A stretch of DNA of 64,000 bases from positions 97,075 through 161,074 of the forward strand of contig NZ_NFIZ01000006.1 in the NCBI RefSeq assembly GCF_002159625.1, in the 5' to 3' direction. Both the position numbers and the translations under genes were made by a program. Each line of letters opens with the position of its first letter. Position 1 is the first letter of the stretch. Positions 1 to 8,047 of the stretch are shown here, one piece after another. The stretch comes from Olsenella sp. An285 (GTDB taxonomy: Bacteria; Actinomycetota; Coriobacteriia; Coriobacteriales; Atopobiaceae). Below the pieces are notes generated by a model that ran no database searches, was not told the DNA's origin, and saw only the letters and a list, made by a program, of their open reading frames with translations.

Positions 1-189
1 GAAACCCTCGATGGGCTTATTAAGGTCGCTCCAAAGGCAAAATATCTGTTTAACAAGAAGGACTACGGTCCTGTTCTCGGCAAGATGCTAAACAACAAAG
101 CAGATGTTGCGTACCAGATGTTGATCTCGGGAATCAAGTTTACTGCGCCAAAATACGTGAAAGATGCGATCGCATGGCTAAACGAATAA
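1..189 (+). CDS. C-terminal end of an OLD-family ATP-dependent endonuclease (partial)
   Basis: The frame is open from the window edge to TAA at 187-189, giving 62 residues with no start in view. The last residues (KYVKDAIAWLNE) and the preceding NKADVAYQML stretch resemble the end of the TOPRIM half of OLD-family ATPase/nucleases, in which this pattern of an alanine/tyrosine-rich helix followed by an 'xYIxDAIxWL' tail is common. It overlaps the next gene, a UvrD-like helicase, by 16 bp, which is the arrangement of class 2 OLD nucleases and of Gabija (GajA-GajB). The DNA is visibly more AT-rich than the rest of the window, which suggests transfer. The family assignment rests on a short tail and on the neighbour, so it is moderate only. 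The rest of the gene lies to the left of the window. Confidence 0.5.
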   Translation, partial: ETLDGLIKVAPKAKYLFNKKDYGPVLGKMLNNKADVAYQMLISGIKFTAPKYVKDAIAWLNE

Positions 190-1307
190 TCCTTGCAGTT
201 GCCGGTGCTGGCAAAACCTACCATATTTGCCATGCCATCGATCCTGAAAAGAGAAATCTTATACTTGCTTTTACGCGTGAGAACGTGGCCAACATTCAGA
301 GAGAGCTGATTGATGCGTTCGGCACAATACCCGAGCTGACAGCTATTTCAACATTCGATTCGTTCGTCTATCACAACTTCATTCTTCCTTATGAGCCGAG
401 CATCGGTGCCCATTTCGGTTGTGCGCAATTTGCCAGCAAAGGGATTACCATGATTGATCCACCGCCTCGGCGCGTTAAGTCAAGTGGCGGAAAAATGATT
501 CCGAACAGAAGATATGTCGCTAAAGATAGGCTACTTCATTACATTGATGGCAGCTTAAGGTATTACTGCGCGACATTATCCGAGCTTGCTCTACAGGTCA
601 AATACGGTGACGGCACGCTTGTTGGCAGGGCTGCAAAGCGCCTAAGCCTCTTCTACGATGATGTCTATATCGATGAATTTCAGGATTTTCGAGAGCATAA
701 TTACGACCTAATCGTAAAGGTTTCAAAGGCGCTTGATAATGTGACCCTGGTTGGGGATTATTATCAGCATTCGGTTTCTGCGCAAAATAACAGCGGTAAG
801 CCCTTTGCTAAAGGTAAGGTTGAGATTGGATACCAGGAGTTTCTGGGAAAACTTAAAAAGGAAGGATTCGAGATAGATGAAACATCGTTACGCGAATCTC
901 GAAGATGTGCTCCTGCTGTCTGTTCGTTTATTAGAGAAAAACTGGGCATTCAAATAATCTCTTCGGGAGACGGCGAAGGCAAAGTAATTTGGGTCGAAGA
1001 GGACCCTGACGCAATCCTTTTGAATGACGAAGTAATCAAGCTCGTTTACAACAATTCCGATGGCTATGCCTTCCGCTCTGTGAACTGGTCGTATTCAAAA
1101 GGCGATACCATGGACTCAACGTGCGTTGTGCTTACGGATGGATTTGAGAGGTTGGCGGAAGAAGACTTCTCGCCGCAAGGCATATCGAGGCAGACGATTA
1201 ATAAGCTGTATGTTGCTCTGACGAGAAGCCGTGGAGACGTATACCTGATAAGAGCATCCGTATTCAAGTCAGTCAAAGACAGGTATTGCCTCTCTGAAAG
1301 GAAATAG
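174..1307 (+). CDS. UvrD/Rep-like superfamily 1 helicase, GajB-like
   Basis: This 377-residue protein has a P-loop at residues 9-15 (VAGAGKT), a Walker B/DEAD-like box DEFQD at 167-171, motif III GDYYQ at 194-198, an arginine-rich motif around 240-244 and motif VI VALTRSRG at 347-354. These are UvrD/PcrA/Rep motifs in the right order. It is much shorter than housekeeping UvrD (about 700 residues), because the 1B and 2B insertions are nearly absent. Small UvrD-like helicases coupled to OLD nucleases form anti-phage systems of the Gabija type, and the gene overlaps the upstream OLD-like gene by 16 bp, which implies co-translation. Low GC and A/T-rich codons set it apart from the housekeeping genes. 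Defence function is inferred from architecture and context. Another OLD/UvrD pair type is possible. Confidence 0.7.
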   Translation: MAKRIILAVAGAGKTYHICHAIDPEKRNLILAFTRENVANIQRELIDAFGTIPELTAISTFDSFVYHNFILPYEPSIGAHFGCAQFASKGITMIDPPPRRVKSSGGKMIPNRRYVAKDRLLHYIDGSLRYYCATLSELALQVKYGDGTLVGRAAKRLSLFYDDVYIDEFQDFREHNYDLIVKVSKALDNVTLVGDYYQHSVSAQNNSGKPFAKGKVEIGYQEFLGKLKKEGFEIDETSLRESRRCAPAVCSFIREKLGIQIISSGDGEGKVIWVEEDPDAILLNDEVIKLVYNNSDGYAFRSVNWSYSKGDTMDSTCVVLTDGFERLAEEDFSPQGISRQTINKLYVALTRSRGDVYLIRASVFKSVKDRYCLSERK

Positions 1308-1593
1308 CCGGCTCCTAAATGGCTTCAAAACTCCAAAGCTTGGTGTCAAAATCGGCTACGCACGCATCACCAAATGACACCAGAAGCCATCAGATAAAGG
1401 AAGGCTTCTACAGAGTGGGAACAGCGAATTATTATTCTAATTTGCGCCAGCATGGCGCGAAGGTAGGACTGCAGTATTTCTGGGCTCCCGCATTTTGAGG
1501 GAGTTGATGTCGATGAGCGCGCTGTCAAACGCGTTTGGGGTGCCGGCTTCGGTAAAGATAATCGGCTGAACGTCGAGTATTACGAGCTCGTTC
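1308..1593. other. Gene-poor gap with possible coding relics
   Basis: No intact gene is seen. Short open stretches (for example about 1400-1497 and 1500-1625, plus strand, in different frames) have amino-acid-like composition and end at stops just before and inside the HNH gene. This suggests a decayed or frameshifted 5' part of a larger gene. Base composition changes here from AT-rich to GC-rich, so this is a likely junction between transferred segments. Confidence 0.35.
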
Positions 1594-2115
1594 GTGAGCG
1601 AGGCCATTCCCGCAATCATGTCGAGTGACGAGATAATCGCCCTCACGCTCGAAGTTCTCGGCATGAACGCCTCTGATATGCGCTGTGCATACTGCGGCAA
1701 CCTTGCGACGGAGTGGGACCATCTCAACGCCATCGTGCGGGATAAGCGCCCGACTGGCTACATCTCGGAGATCCACAACCTCGTCCCCGCATGTGGGAAG
1801 TGCAATCAGTCGAAGGGCAACAAGCCCTGGAGGAGTTGGATGTTCGGGCCATCACCGCTGTCGCCCGCATCGCGAGGAGTGGGGGACATCGAGGAGAGGG
1901 CCGAAAGAATCGCCGACTACGAGCGGAGGTTTCCTCCGGTGAGAATCGACTTCGAGGCGGTGGTCGACGGGGGTCTGTGGAGGGCGTATTGGGATGCGCA
2001 CCGGAATCTGATCGAGGAGATGAAGCGCTGCGAGGAGCTTGCAACCGCCGTCCGGGCGGAGATTTCCTCTCAGGCCGAGCCGCTGCGGGACAGGTGGATT
2101 GATTCTGGACATTAA
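1594..2115 (+). CDS. HNH endonuclease
   Basis: The 173-residue product carries an HNH fold signature at about residues 29-72: CAYC, then EWDH, then H(N)LVPAC, then KCNQSKGN. The two CxxC pairs bind zinc and the DH/H/N residues form the nuclease centre. The C-terminal 90 residues are charged and not recognised. The start is uncertain. A GTG at 1594 opens the frame 27 bp after an in-frame stop, and an ATG at 1618 is an alternative; neither has a strong ribosome binding site. The upstream DNA looks like a relic in another frame, so the gene may be a truncated restriction or defence nuclease. It sits between a Gabija-like pair and an Abi protein, consistent with a defence island. Confidence 0.7.
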   Translation: MSEAIPAIMSSDEIIALTLEVLGMNASDMRCAYCGNLATEWDHLNAIVRDKRPTGYISEIHNLVPACGKCNQSKGNKPWRSWMFGPSPLSPASRGVGDIEERAERIADYERRFPPVRIDFEAVVDGGLWRAYWDAHRNLIEEMKRCEELATAVRAEISSQAEPLRDRWIDSGH

Positions 2116-2876
2116 TCTGGACAACGATGCGGACATGACCAGAAAAATGTCCTGAATAGGCCGGGGCTCACCTTCTTCTTGCTGAGAAAAAATGCCGCAT
2201 ACGGCGAAATTGCTCAATAGAAATCACGGGTGAGTTTCGCCGGCAACGCTCTGGGCGGGACCGCCGATTCCGAAAGAAGCCGGGAATGCATCGCGGTCCT
2301 TGCGGGAAAAGCGGGTTCCGTGACAGGCTGCGCGCACAAGGAATAACCGGCATCCGCCGGCCTTGGCTCGTCGCTATTGGGTTGTCTCTGGAGTTCGTCT
2401 TATCGGCTCTGCACCCGGCCGAGAGGGGGAAAGACGGGCCCTACTCTGACCACTCGGACTTACTCTTACCCGAACTGGCCGCTTCATGTGACGGCATGTC
2501 ATGCGCCTGAGCTGCGGATTTATGCTGTGGGCAGGAGGGTTGCTACTGGGCTGCTCGGACCTACTCGGACTTACTCGAACCCGCTCTGTCCGAGCGAGGA
2601 TTACGGATTTCAGCGGATGGTCGCAGTCACCAGTGGGCTTTCAAGAGTCGATCTAAAAAACTAGAGCGGTTCCGCCAGGCGGCCCCGCTCTTACAAAACC
2701 TTGATGGGTTTTTACATCTGTCGTTATTCTGCCTGATTCGGAACTTAGGCGTCAACAAGCCCTCCCCGGAGGAAGTCGAAAGGCGACGATGGCGTTGACT
2801 ATGGCCGTGAGAGGCGGCCGGCCGCTCTGTCCATGACCTCGCTGAGCATCGCCAGGCCGTTCTTCAGCTCGCCCTG
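2116..2876. other. Intergenic region, 760 bp, with repeats and no clear gene
   Basis: I see no convincing coding region. It holds the left copy of a 39-bp direct repeat (2187-2225), a short redundant stretch in which CTCGGACTTACTC occurs twice (2451-2580 area), and a GC-rich hairpin with arms AGAGCGG/CCGCTCT near 2664-2692 that may terminate transcription. Spurious short open frames occur on both strands but have no ribosome binding sites or family resemblance. Confidence 0.5.
2187..2225 (+). repeat. Left copy of a 39-bp direct repeat
   Basis: It matches 5971-6009 at 37 of 39 positions. The repeat contains the small palindrome GCCGCATACGGC and the sequence TGCTCAATAGAAATC. In the right copy an ATG precedes CTCAATAGAAA and opens a broken DUF4143 ATPase gene, so the repeat may be the promoter/5' end of that gene family. 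The two copies bracket the Abi_2 and unknown genes. Confidence 0.8.
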
Positions 2877-3944
2877 CTAGGAGAAGTAGCCCCTGTGCGC
2901 CATGAATCGCCTGCGCAGGGCTTGGAGCCTCTCTGCGGCGTCCCCTCTCGCGTCCTCGCTCTTGACCAGGTGCATGTAGCAGAGGGCGAGGGCGGTGAAG
3001 TCGTGGACGATGGGCGCCCTCTTGGTGAGCGACACGAGCTCGCGGTCGATTCCCAGCTCCTCGACCGCCATCCTCGAGATGGAGCCGACGGGCTTCCTCA
3101 GCTTCGAGCCGAGCGTGCTGAGCATGTTCCCGTTGTGGGCCGCCGCGTTCCTCAGTGCCTTCGTCGGGAAGAGTAGGCCCTTCACAGCCTCCTCGTCCTT
3201 CATCGCTCGCCGCTCGAAGACGTAGTACTTGTAGAGCGAGATGACGCCCCCGAAGGACGCGAGCTCGAGGTAGCTCCAGACCGCCATGTGCCCGGGGTCC
3301 CCGTACTTCTCGACGAGCCCACGGGTGTAGGAGGACCCGCCCAGCCCGGCAAGGCTCCTCTCGGTATGGTCGGGGTCTATCCCGCCGAGCGAGTCCGACG
3401 ATAGGTGCAGCAGGCCCGCGAGGGCGTAGATGACGGTCCTGACGTCCGAGGAAGTCAGGTCTTCGGATAGGGCTCTGACTACAGGGGCCTTCGACCGGGC
3501 GGAGTCAAGGTCGGCCCTCTTCTCGAGTACCTTTATCTTCCTTTCGTGCTCGGATTCGAAGAAGGAGGCCATGAGTTCGTAGGGGTCGTCCCCCGCGTCC
3601 ATGATCATCCTATTGAGCTCGACCTTCATGTAGTGCTCGATGTCGAGGGTGAGCGAGAGGACTGACTCGCGGAGGTGGTGGTCGAGCTTCGTGAGCTCGG
3701 CGAGGTAGGCGAAGTCGAGGTTGATGTAGGAGCCGAAGTGCTCCGAGCCGGGGTTGGTGTAGCGGGAGAAGCACTTCGCGAACACCTTCACCTTGAAGAA
3801 GAAGTTGCTCTCCCGCAGGAATCGCTCGGCCTCCCGCTCGTCCGTCAGCTCGAAGCGGACCCCTCGGTCCTTGAGGTGGCGGACCTGCTGGGCGGCGTCG
3901 ATGAGCGGCCGTTCCCTCGTTGTCGCGGTGCCGGGATCTCCCAT
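2877..3944 (-). CDS. Abi_2 (AbiD/AbiF-like) abortive infection protein with HEPN motif
   Basis: The 355-residue protein matches the Abi_2 family in overall plan. The N-terminal region resembles 'LKDRGVxF..ExxAxxFL...YF(F)K(L)', the middle has 'DHHLRESVLSLTLDIEHYMK', and a C-terminal HEPN-type RNase motif RNAAAH lies at 265-270. Abi_2 proteins of lactococci (AbiD, AbiF) abort phage infection, and HEPN domains with RxxxxH motifs are typically RNases. The start at 3944 has a GGAG 7 bp upstream. The gene stands alone on the minus strand between the two 39-bp direct repeats. Codon usage is GC-rich, unlike the AT-rich helicase at the left edge, so the two defence units were probably acquired separately. 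Confidence 0.75.
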   Translation of the reverse strand: MGDPGTATTRERPLIDAAQQVRHLKDRGVRFELTDEREAERFLRESNFFFKVKVFAKCFSRYTNPGSEHFGSYINLDFAYLAELTKLDHHLRESVLSLTLDIEHYMKVELNRMIMDAGDDPYELMASFFESEHERKIKVLEKRADLDSARSKAPVVRALSEDLTSSDVRTVIYALAGLLHLSSDSLGGIDPDHTERSLAGLGGSSYTRGLVEKYGDPGHMAVWSYLELASFGGVISLYKYYVFERRAMKDEEAVKGLLFPTKALRNAAAHNGNMLSTLGSKLRKPVGSISRMAVEELGIDRELVSLTKRAPIVHDFTALALCYMHLVKSEDARGDAAERLQALRRRFMAHRGYFS

Positions 3945-3969
3945 ATCGGCTCCAAAAGGTAAGAAAAAT

Positions 3970-4018
3970 GCGGCTGAAGGTACAGGTACCCGCAGCCGCT
4001 AAAAGCCCTAGGGCTTTT
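3970..4018. terminator. Two adjacent hairpins upstream of the Abi gene
   Basis: The first has arms GCGGCTG (3970-3976) and CAGCCGC (3993-3999). The second is the palindrome AAAAGCCCTAGGGCTTTT (4001-4018), which has A and T flanks and could terminate transcription in either direction. It lies just upstream of the Abi_2 start, so it may insulate that gene from flanking transcription. Confidence 0.5.
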
Positions 4019-4171
4019 CACAATGACTGAAGTATACCCGATTGAGGCGAACGGGGGAAGCGCTCGGGAAGTGCGGGCCATCCATCAGAGGAGTTCCATA
4101 CCCTCGACATAGAGGGGTCTGCGCGCACGACGATCGCGCTGGCGCCGACGGGGCGGGGGTAGGCTCGCCTC

Positions 4172-4336
4172 TCACCTCCGCGACATCCCGAAGATGAGGG
4201 CGTCCTCGCGCTCGACGTCCGAGGGCTCCGCCTCGCCGCGCATGGCGGAGAACTCCCGCGCGAGGAAGTCGACCGTCCAGGCGAGCTCCTCGTCGACCTC
4301 GTTGGCGGAACGGATGCGCCTGAGCTCGCGGTACAC
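4172..4336 (-). pseudogene. Small orphan reading frame, probable C-terminal gene remnant
   Basis: From a GTG at 4336 to TGA at 4172-4174 the minus strand encodes 54 residues that look like real protein: VYRELRRIRSANEVDEELAW, then a helical acidic segment ending DALIFGMSRR. Codon use is typical of the GC-rich genes here. There is no ribosome binding site, and a stop lies just upstream, so it looks like the helical tail of a larger gene whose 5' part has been lost. I do not recognise the family. It could instead be a small antitoxin-like protein. Confidence 0.4.
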
Positions 4337-4562
4337 GCGCCCTCTGCTGACTGCTCATTTATGTCCGCGCGAACGCCTATGTTGTGTGCGATGGAACTAT
4401 CTCTACGTGACGGCAGGACAAAGAAGGGGTGGTGCCGCCGTGAACGACGCGGACCGCGTTTTTGCCCGGATATCGAGGCGCACAAGCTTGGCCCGGCGCG
4501 CTATCTCGCTGGGATGATTGCTCGAAATTGAGGAAAGGTCAAATAACCAAGAAGGGGGCCAC

Positions 4563-5942
4563 ATGGAGTGGAAGCTCGTTGCACCGGATATCGACAGGCT
4601 TCTCGGATGCTTTAACGGGGGATACAAAAATCCCGCCGCCCAGACGCGCAAGGTGCTCGGCGCGCTCGACCACCTCATCGAGGAGCTGGCTGATCTCGCG
4701 CCGCTCGCGACCAGCAACGAGGCGAAGTCCATTTGGCTCAAGGTTCCGCGTGGGAGCTTGGACGATTTCGACAGCTACGAGGACCCACTGGGCGAGGGGG
4801 AGGTGGGCTCACGCGAGGAATTCATTGCGCTGTGGGAGAGCGAATATCCGGATTCCTATAAGTGGTACGAGCTCGTCATCATGAAGAGCGAGCGCTGCCG
4901 GGCGGTATCGGTCGGCAGGGTGTCCGTTGTCTGCGCCGATCTCGGCCGGGAGCCCGCTGAGGGCGACTGGCATGAGGAGCATCTGCTTGCGCTTCTCGAG
5001 ATGCTTGTACGAGCTGCGAGCGAAAGCATGGATGCCTTGAGGAGTGGTACGTATAACGAGACCGTTGCCAACGAGCTCCCGTACTTCCATCGCATCGGCG
5101 TTGTTTCGCGAGGCGACGTCTGGGCATGCGAGCCGGAATCCAGGGCGGCCCACTTCGACGGGATGGATAGCGATACGTTCGAAGCGTTCTGCTCATATGC
5201 GTCATCGGATGCTGAGGATGCGAGCAAGATCAATCGCCTGCCCTCCATGACGGGCAACGATTTCTTGGCCGCATGCGCGCTTGGCTACGAGGCGTGCGGA
5301 TATAACTTGTGTGGAAAAGGCGGTAAACGCCTACCGCTTGACGATCTGTATCTGTGCTATGCAGACGGACGCGACGAAGGGCTTACCGGTAAGGGGATGG
5401 GCCTCCATTCCGGACCGGGCGTTGACCTTTCGAGTTCTGATGCATGGGAAGAATGGTATTTCAATCGGAACCGAATCGGCGGGCACCCGTGGGAGGTATG
5501 CCGTGGCGGGAATTCTACCCACGTGAGCCTGTTCGTCTGTCACGACGGGCCGGAGACGGAATTCCGGCATCGCCTCGGAGAGCTCAGCGACGCCGAGTTC
5601 CAAGAATCGAAGAAACTCTGGGGGTACTACTACGCCGTCGCGGGCAAAGCGTGGAGCAGATCGGTTGAGGCGGTGGGCTTCTATGTTGCCCTCAAGTGTG
5701 CTGGGCTGCCCGCAGTTCTTTGCGATGCTCGTGCGGTTCTTGCGCGGTTCAAGGGAGAGGACCTTATCGGCGTGGTTCCCCACGACGTCATCCCCGCGTA
5801 CTGCGAGAGTATGTTTCCCAAGCGCCTGGGGACAATTCTCGACTTCATGCACGTATACGATGAGGATATGGCGAACTTTGGCGATAAGATCGAGTGGCTG
5901 CCAGAGCCCGCGGCACGGTTGGCGAGTCGGGCTATGGAATAA
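4563..5942 (+). CDS. Protein of unknown function, 459 residues
   Basis: I do not recognise a family. The ATG at 4563 is preceded by AAGAAGGGGG, which decides the start. The product is acidic, soluble, without signal peptide or membrane segments, and tryptophan- and tyrosine-rich. The middle contains GYNLCGKGG, GMGLHSGPGVD and a glycine/histidine patch IGGHPWEVCRGGNSTHVSLF that looks like a ligand or catalytic site. Position between Abi_2 and a relic, within the 39-bp repeats, places it in the accessory region. A cargo or effector role is possible but only inferred from position. Confidence 0.7.
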   Translation: MEWKLVAPDIDRLLGCFNGGYKNPAAQTRKVLGALDHLIEELADLAPLATSNEAKSIWLKVPRGSLDDFDSYEDPLGEGEVGSREEFIALWESEYPDSYKWYELVIMKSERCRAVSVGRVSVVCADLGREPAEGDWHEEHLLALLEMLVRAASESMDALRSGTYNETVANELPYFHRIGVVSRGDVWACEPESRAAHFDGMDSDTFEAFCSYASSDAEDASKINRLPSMTGNDFLAACALGYEACGYNLCGKGGKRLPLDDLYLCYADGRDEGLTGKGMGLHSGPGVDLSSSDAWEEWYFNRNRIGGHPWEVCRGGNSTHVSLFVCHDGPETEFRHRLGELSDAEFQESKKLWGYYYAVAGKAWSRSVEAVGFYVALKCAGLPAVLCDARAVLARFKGEDLIGVVPHDVIPAYCESMFPKRLGTILDFMHVYDEDMANFGDKIEWLPEPAARLASRAME

Positions 5943-5970
5943 GTCGTTATGATTAGAAAAACTAATTGAA

Positions 5971-6009
5971 AAAAATGCCGCATACGGCAAAAATGCTCAA
6001 TAGAAATCG
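5971..6009 (+). repeat. Right copy of the 39-bp direct repeat
   Basis: It is nearly identical to 2187-2225. It starts 29 bp after the stop of the unknown gene and runs into the first codons of a disrupted DUF4143 ATPase (ATG at 5994). The internal GCCGCATACGGC palindrome could be an operator or the site used for recombination. Confidence 0.8.
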
Positions 6010-6350
6010 CTCGGGAACCAAGGTGACGTACAAAGGGAAATCAGGCGGGACCGATACCTCAACGGGCCCATCGGCCGCATGCACAATGGCATGGTTAAGA
6101 TGGTCTCAGGCATCTGGCGCTGCGGGAAGACATGCCCGCCTTTCAGCCTCTTTGGCGACTACCTGCGCTCGGAGGGCGTCGACGACGACCACATCATTGA
6201 GGCCGCGCTTGATGTCGAGGAGAACGCAGCTCTCCGCGGAGAGTACGGCGTGGTTACGGCGAGCGTGTTCGACTTCCTGCTCGACAAGGACTGCCTCTCT
6301 GGGATAGAGGAAGCGAGCGGTGGCGTTGGGTTCGTTTTGAGTTCAACGCA
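5994..6350 (+). pseudogene. Disrupted AAA ATPase (DUF4143-type) relic
   Basis: Translation from about 6079 gives GMVKMVSGIWRCGKTC followed by SLFGDYLRSEGVDDDHIIEA and a region ending LLDKDCLSG. This mirrors the N-terminus of DUF4143 ATPases (VVTGIRRCGKS..., LFGDYLRSEGVDxDHIIE, DLLDKD...), including the intact relative in this window at 10976-12187. The start ATG at 5994 is out of frame with the P-loop segment, the conserved arginine of the GxRRCGK loop is replaced by tryptophan, and everything after about 6310 is unrelated, so at least one frameshift and a 3' deletion are implied. It is probably not functional. Confidence 0.65.
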
Positions 6351-6527
6351 GGCATCCATAATCTGGGTCACTCCGACGATGGGGGCGACCGCATGGCGCG
6401 CGGCTGAGAGTGCACGAGAGTGGACAACTCGCTCGTCTGTCGATAGCAACGAGATAAGTATTGTACTCACTATATAAAATGAAGAAGGAGCCATAACAAT
6501 CTCGTCGTTCGAGAAGGGAACGGACCG

Positions 6528-6956
6528 ATGGAGAGAATGGGCGAGGACGCCGAAAAGATTATGGCGGAGCGATTTGGAAAAGACTCCATCATCGCGTTGG
6601 CAACAGTGGAGGATGGGGTGCCTTACGTGCGCTGGGTAAACGCCTATTACGAAGACGGCGCGTTTTACATCATCACGCATGCGCTCTCAAATAAGGTGAG
6701 GCAGGCGGAGCGTAGCCCTGTCGTCGGAATAGCCGGCGAGTGGTTTACGGCGCATGGAAGAGGCGTCAATCTGGGCTATTTCGGGAAGGAGGGCAATCGT
6801 CGAATTGCCGAGAGGCTGCGGAGAGCGTTTTCCGAGTGGATCGACAACGGCCACAATGACTTTGATGATGAGAACACGATAATCCTATGCGTGGAGCTGA
6901 CGGATGGTGTGCTGTTATCGCATGGAACGAGGTATGAGTTCCAGCTCTCGGCATGA
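6528..6956 (+). CDS. Pyridoxamine 5'-phosphate oxidase-like FMN-binding protein
   Basis: The 142-residue protein has the PNPOx-like split-barrel pattern: a short N-terminal helix, IIALATVEDGVPYVRWVN (first strands), DGAFYIITHALSNKVRQAER (the strand-turn-helix that usually contacts the FMN phosphate), and a 'VVGIAGEWFTAHGRG' strand pair. Such small flavoproteins in anaerobes reduce quinones, nitro compounds or unknown substrates in the cytoplasm. AAGGGA lies 14-19 bp before the ATG. It appears monocistronic. Substrate cannot be told. Confidence 0.75.
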   Translation: MERMGEDAEKIMAERFGKDSIIALATVEDGVPYVRWVNAYYEDGAFYIITHALSNKVRQAERSPVVGIAGEWFTAHGRGVNLGYFGKEGNRRIAERLRRAFSEWIDNGHNDFDDENTIILCVELTDGVLLSHGTRYEFQLSA

Positions 6957-7361
6957 TGGCATTGTCGAGTGGGAGTTAATTTTCAGGAAGCTATGGGGGT
7001 ATAAACCGCCATTTTTGACAAAAATGCCCCGATAAACGCGATATTTGCTTTGCCGGTCCCAGTCGAGAGGCTGGGGCCGGCATGCGTTTGTTTGGGCGGC
7101 GGGACTAGCTTGAGCGGGTTTGCTCCCTCGGCCACTATGGCGTCGCGATCGATGCGTCCGCCGGTATTTGCCGGTGCGGCACGTCGTGCCTCATGCAGGC
7201 AATCATGGGGCTCGATGCTGGGGGCGCCGCGGGGCGAGGCGCTTCCTCGGGCGCTCCTTCGGCCCCGTTCCTGCGGCAGAAGGCAGAGCTGGGCAGATGA
7301 TAAAATGGATTCGTCTGATCGCCGCCGGCAAGCGTCAACGCCTCGAGTTTGGAGGGCGCGC
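6957..7361. other. Intergenic region with a hairpin and a promoter-like box
   Basis: No gene is supported here. A stem-loop at 7051-7082 has arms TGCCGGTCCCAG and CTGGGGCCGGCA and could be a transcription terminator, though no clear T tract follows. An AT-rich GATAAAAT lies near 7300, about 55 bp before the next start, and may be a -10 element. Confidence 0.4.
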
Positions 7362-7841
7362 ATGGACCACGATTTCTACGAGTGGGCGTCCGATGCCCCG
7401 CTCCGTGCGCCCGACGGCTTTTCGGAGGCTGCGACTGCGGCAGGGGTTGCTGCCTCGGTCGCGGAGCGAAACGAGATACTGGCCTATGCGCTTCAGACCT
7501 TCGGACGTGGCCACGCCCAGCTGCTCGGACGCATTCTCTCTGGTTATGAAAAGGCGAAGAGGCTGCAGATTCGCGGAATGATCGCCTATGCGGTGGTTGC
7601 CGCGCTGGCCCTAGCTGTTGTTCTGGCGCTTCCGCTTTCCATGGATGCGGAGCTTAGGGTTATCGTTTGGCTCTCGTTTGCCGGGCTGCTCTTCATTCCG
7701 TTCATTCCCCTGTGGATTCTGCTCTGCAACCATGTTCTCGCACCTGACTGGGATACCTATGCGACGTGGTATCGCCGCCGTGATCGCAAGGGGCTTGGCT
7801 TCGAGGATCTCTATCGCGCCATGGGCATGACGCGTTCGTAG
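7362..7841 (+). CDS. Small membrane protein of unknown function
   Basis: The ATG at 7362 follows GGAGGG at 7351-7356, which fixes the start. The product has 159 residues: a soluble N-terminal 65, then two hydrophobic segments (about residues 72-94 and 100-124), then a short basic tail containing DWDTYATWYRRRDRKG. The family is not recognised. A longer open frame exists upstream but lacks a ribosome binding site. It is convergent with oleate hydratase and separated from it by a strong hairpin. Confidence 0.7.
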   Translation: MDHDFYEWASDAPLRAPDGFSEAATAAGVAASVAERNEILAYALQTFGRGHAQLLGRILSGYEKAKRLQIRGMIAYAVVAALALAVVLALPLSMDAELRVIVWLSFAGLLFIPFIPLWILLCNHVLAPDWDTYATWYRRRDRKGLGFEDLYRAMGMTRS

Positions 7842-7968
7842 TGAGAGCGATAAAAAGGAAGCCGTGCTTGCGGTCTCGTGCCACGTAGACGAGGGCGCGT
7901 GGGGTCCATTTTCCGCTTGCGAGGCAGGGGTGGAGTTCCGCCTGTTTTTCTCCAAAAATGGCTAAACA

Positions 7969-8008
7969 ACGGCCTTGTTTTCGCCAATTGATGCGAAAAC
8001 AAGGCCGT
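7969..8008. terminator. Bidirectional terminator hairpin
   Basis: Perfect 16-bp arms ACGGCCTTGTTTTCGC (7969-7984) and GCGAAAACAAGGCCGT (7993-8008) surround an 8-nt loop. It lies between two convergent genes, where a shared terminator is expected. Confidence 0.75.
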
Positions 8009-8016
8009 GTCTGGGA

Positions 8017-8047
8017 GCGTGCAAAAGTGCCTGTCCCCTTTGCACGC
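8017..8047. repeat. Gene-end palindrome (GTGCAAA family)
   Basis: Arms GCGTGCAAA (8017-8025) and TTTGCACGC (8039-8047) enclose AGTGCCTGTCCCC. The right arm reaches the first base of the oleate hydratase stop codon. The same words (GTGCAAAAGTG, CTGTCCCCTTTGCA) recur at 17085-17145. Confidence 0.75.

Noticed and set aside
4018..4485. Longer minus-strand open frames over the 54-residue remnant
   Set aside because: Their composition is Arg/Ser/Pro-rich in the manner of off-frame translations; only the third frame looks protein-like.
1..6500. Prophage
   Set aside because: Defence-type genes and relics only; no integrase, terminase, capsid or tail genes.
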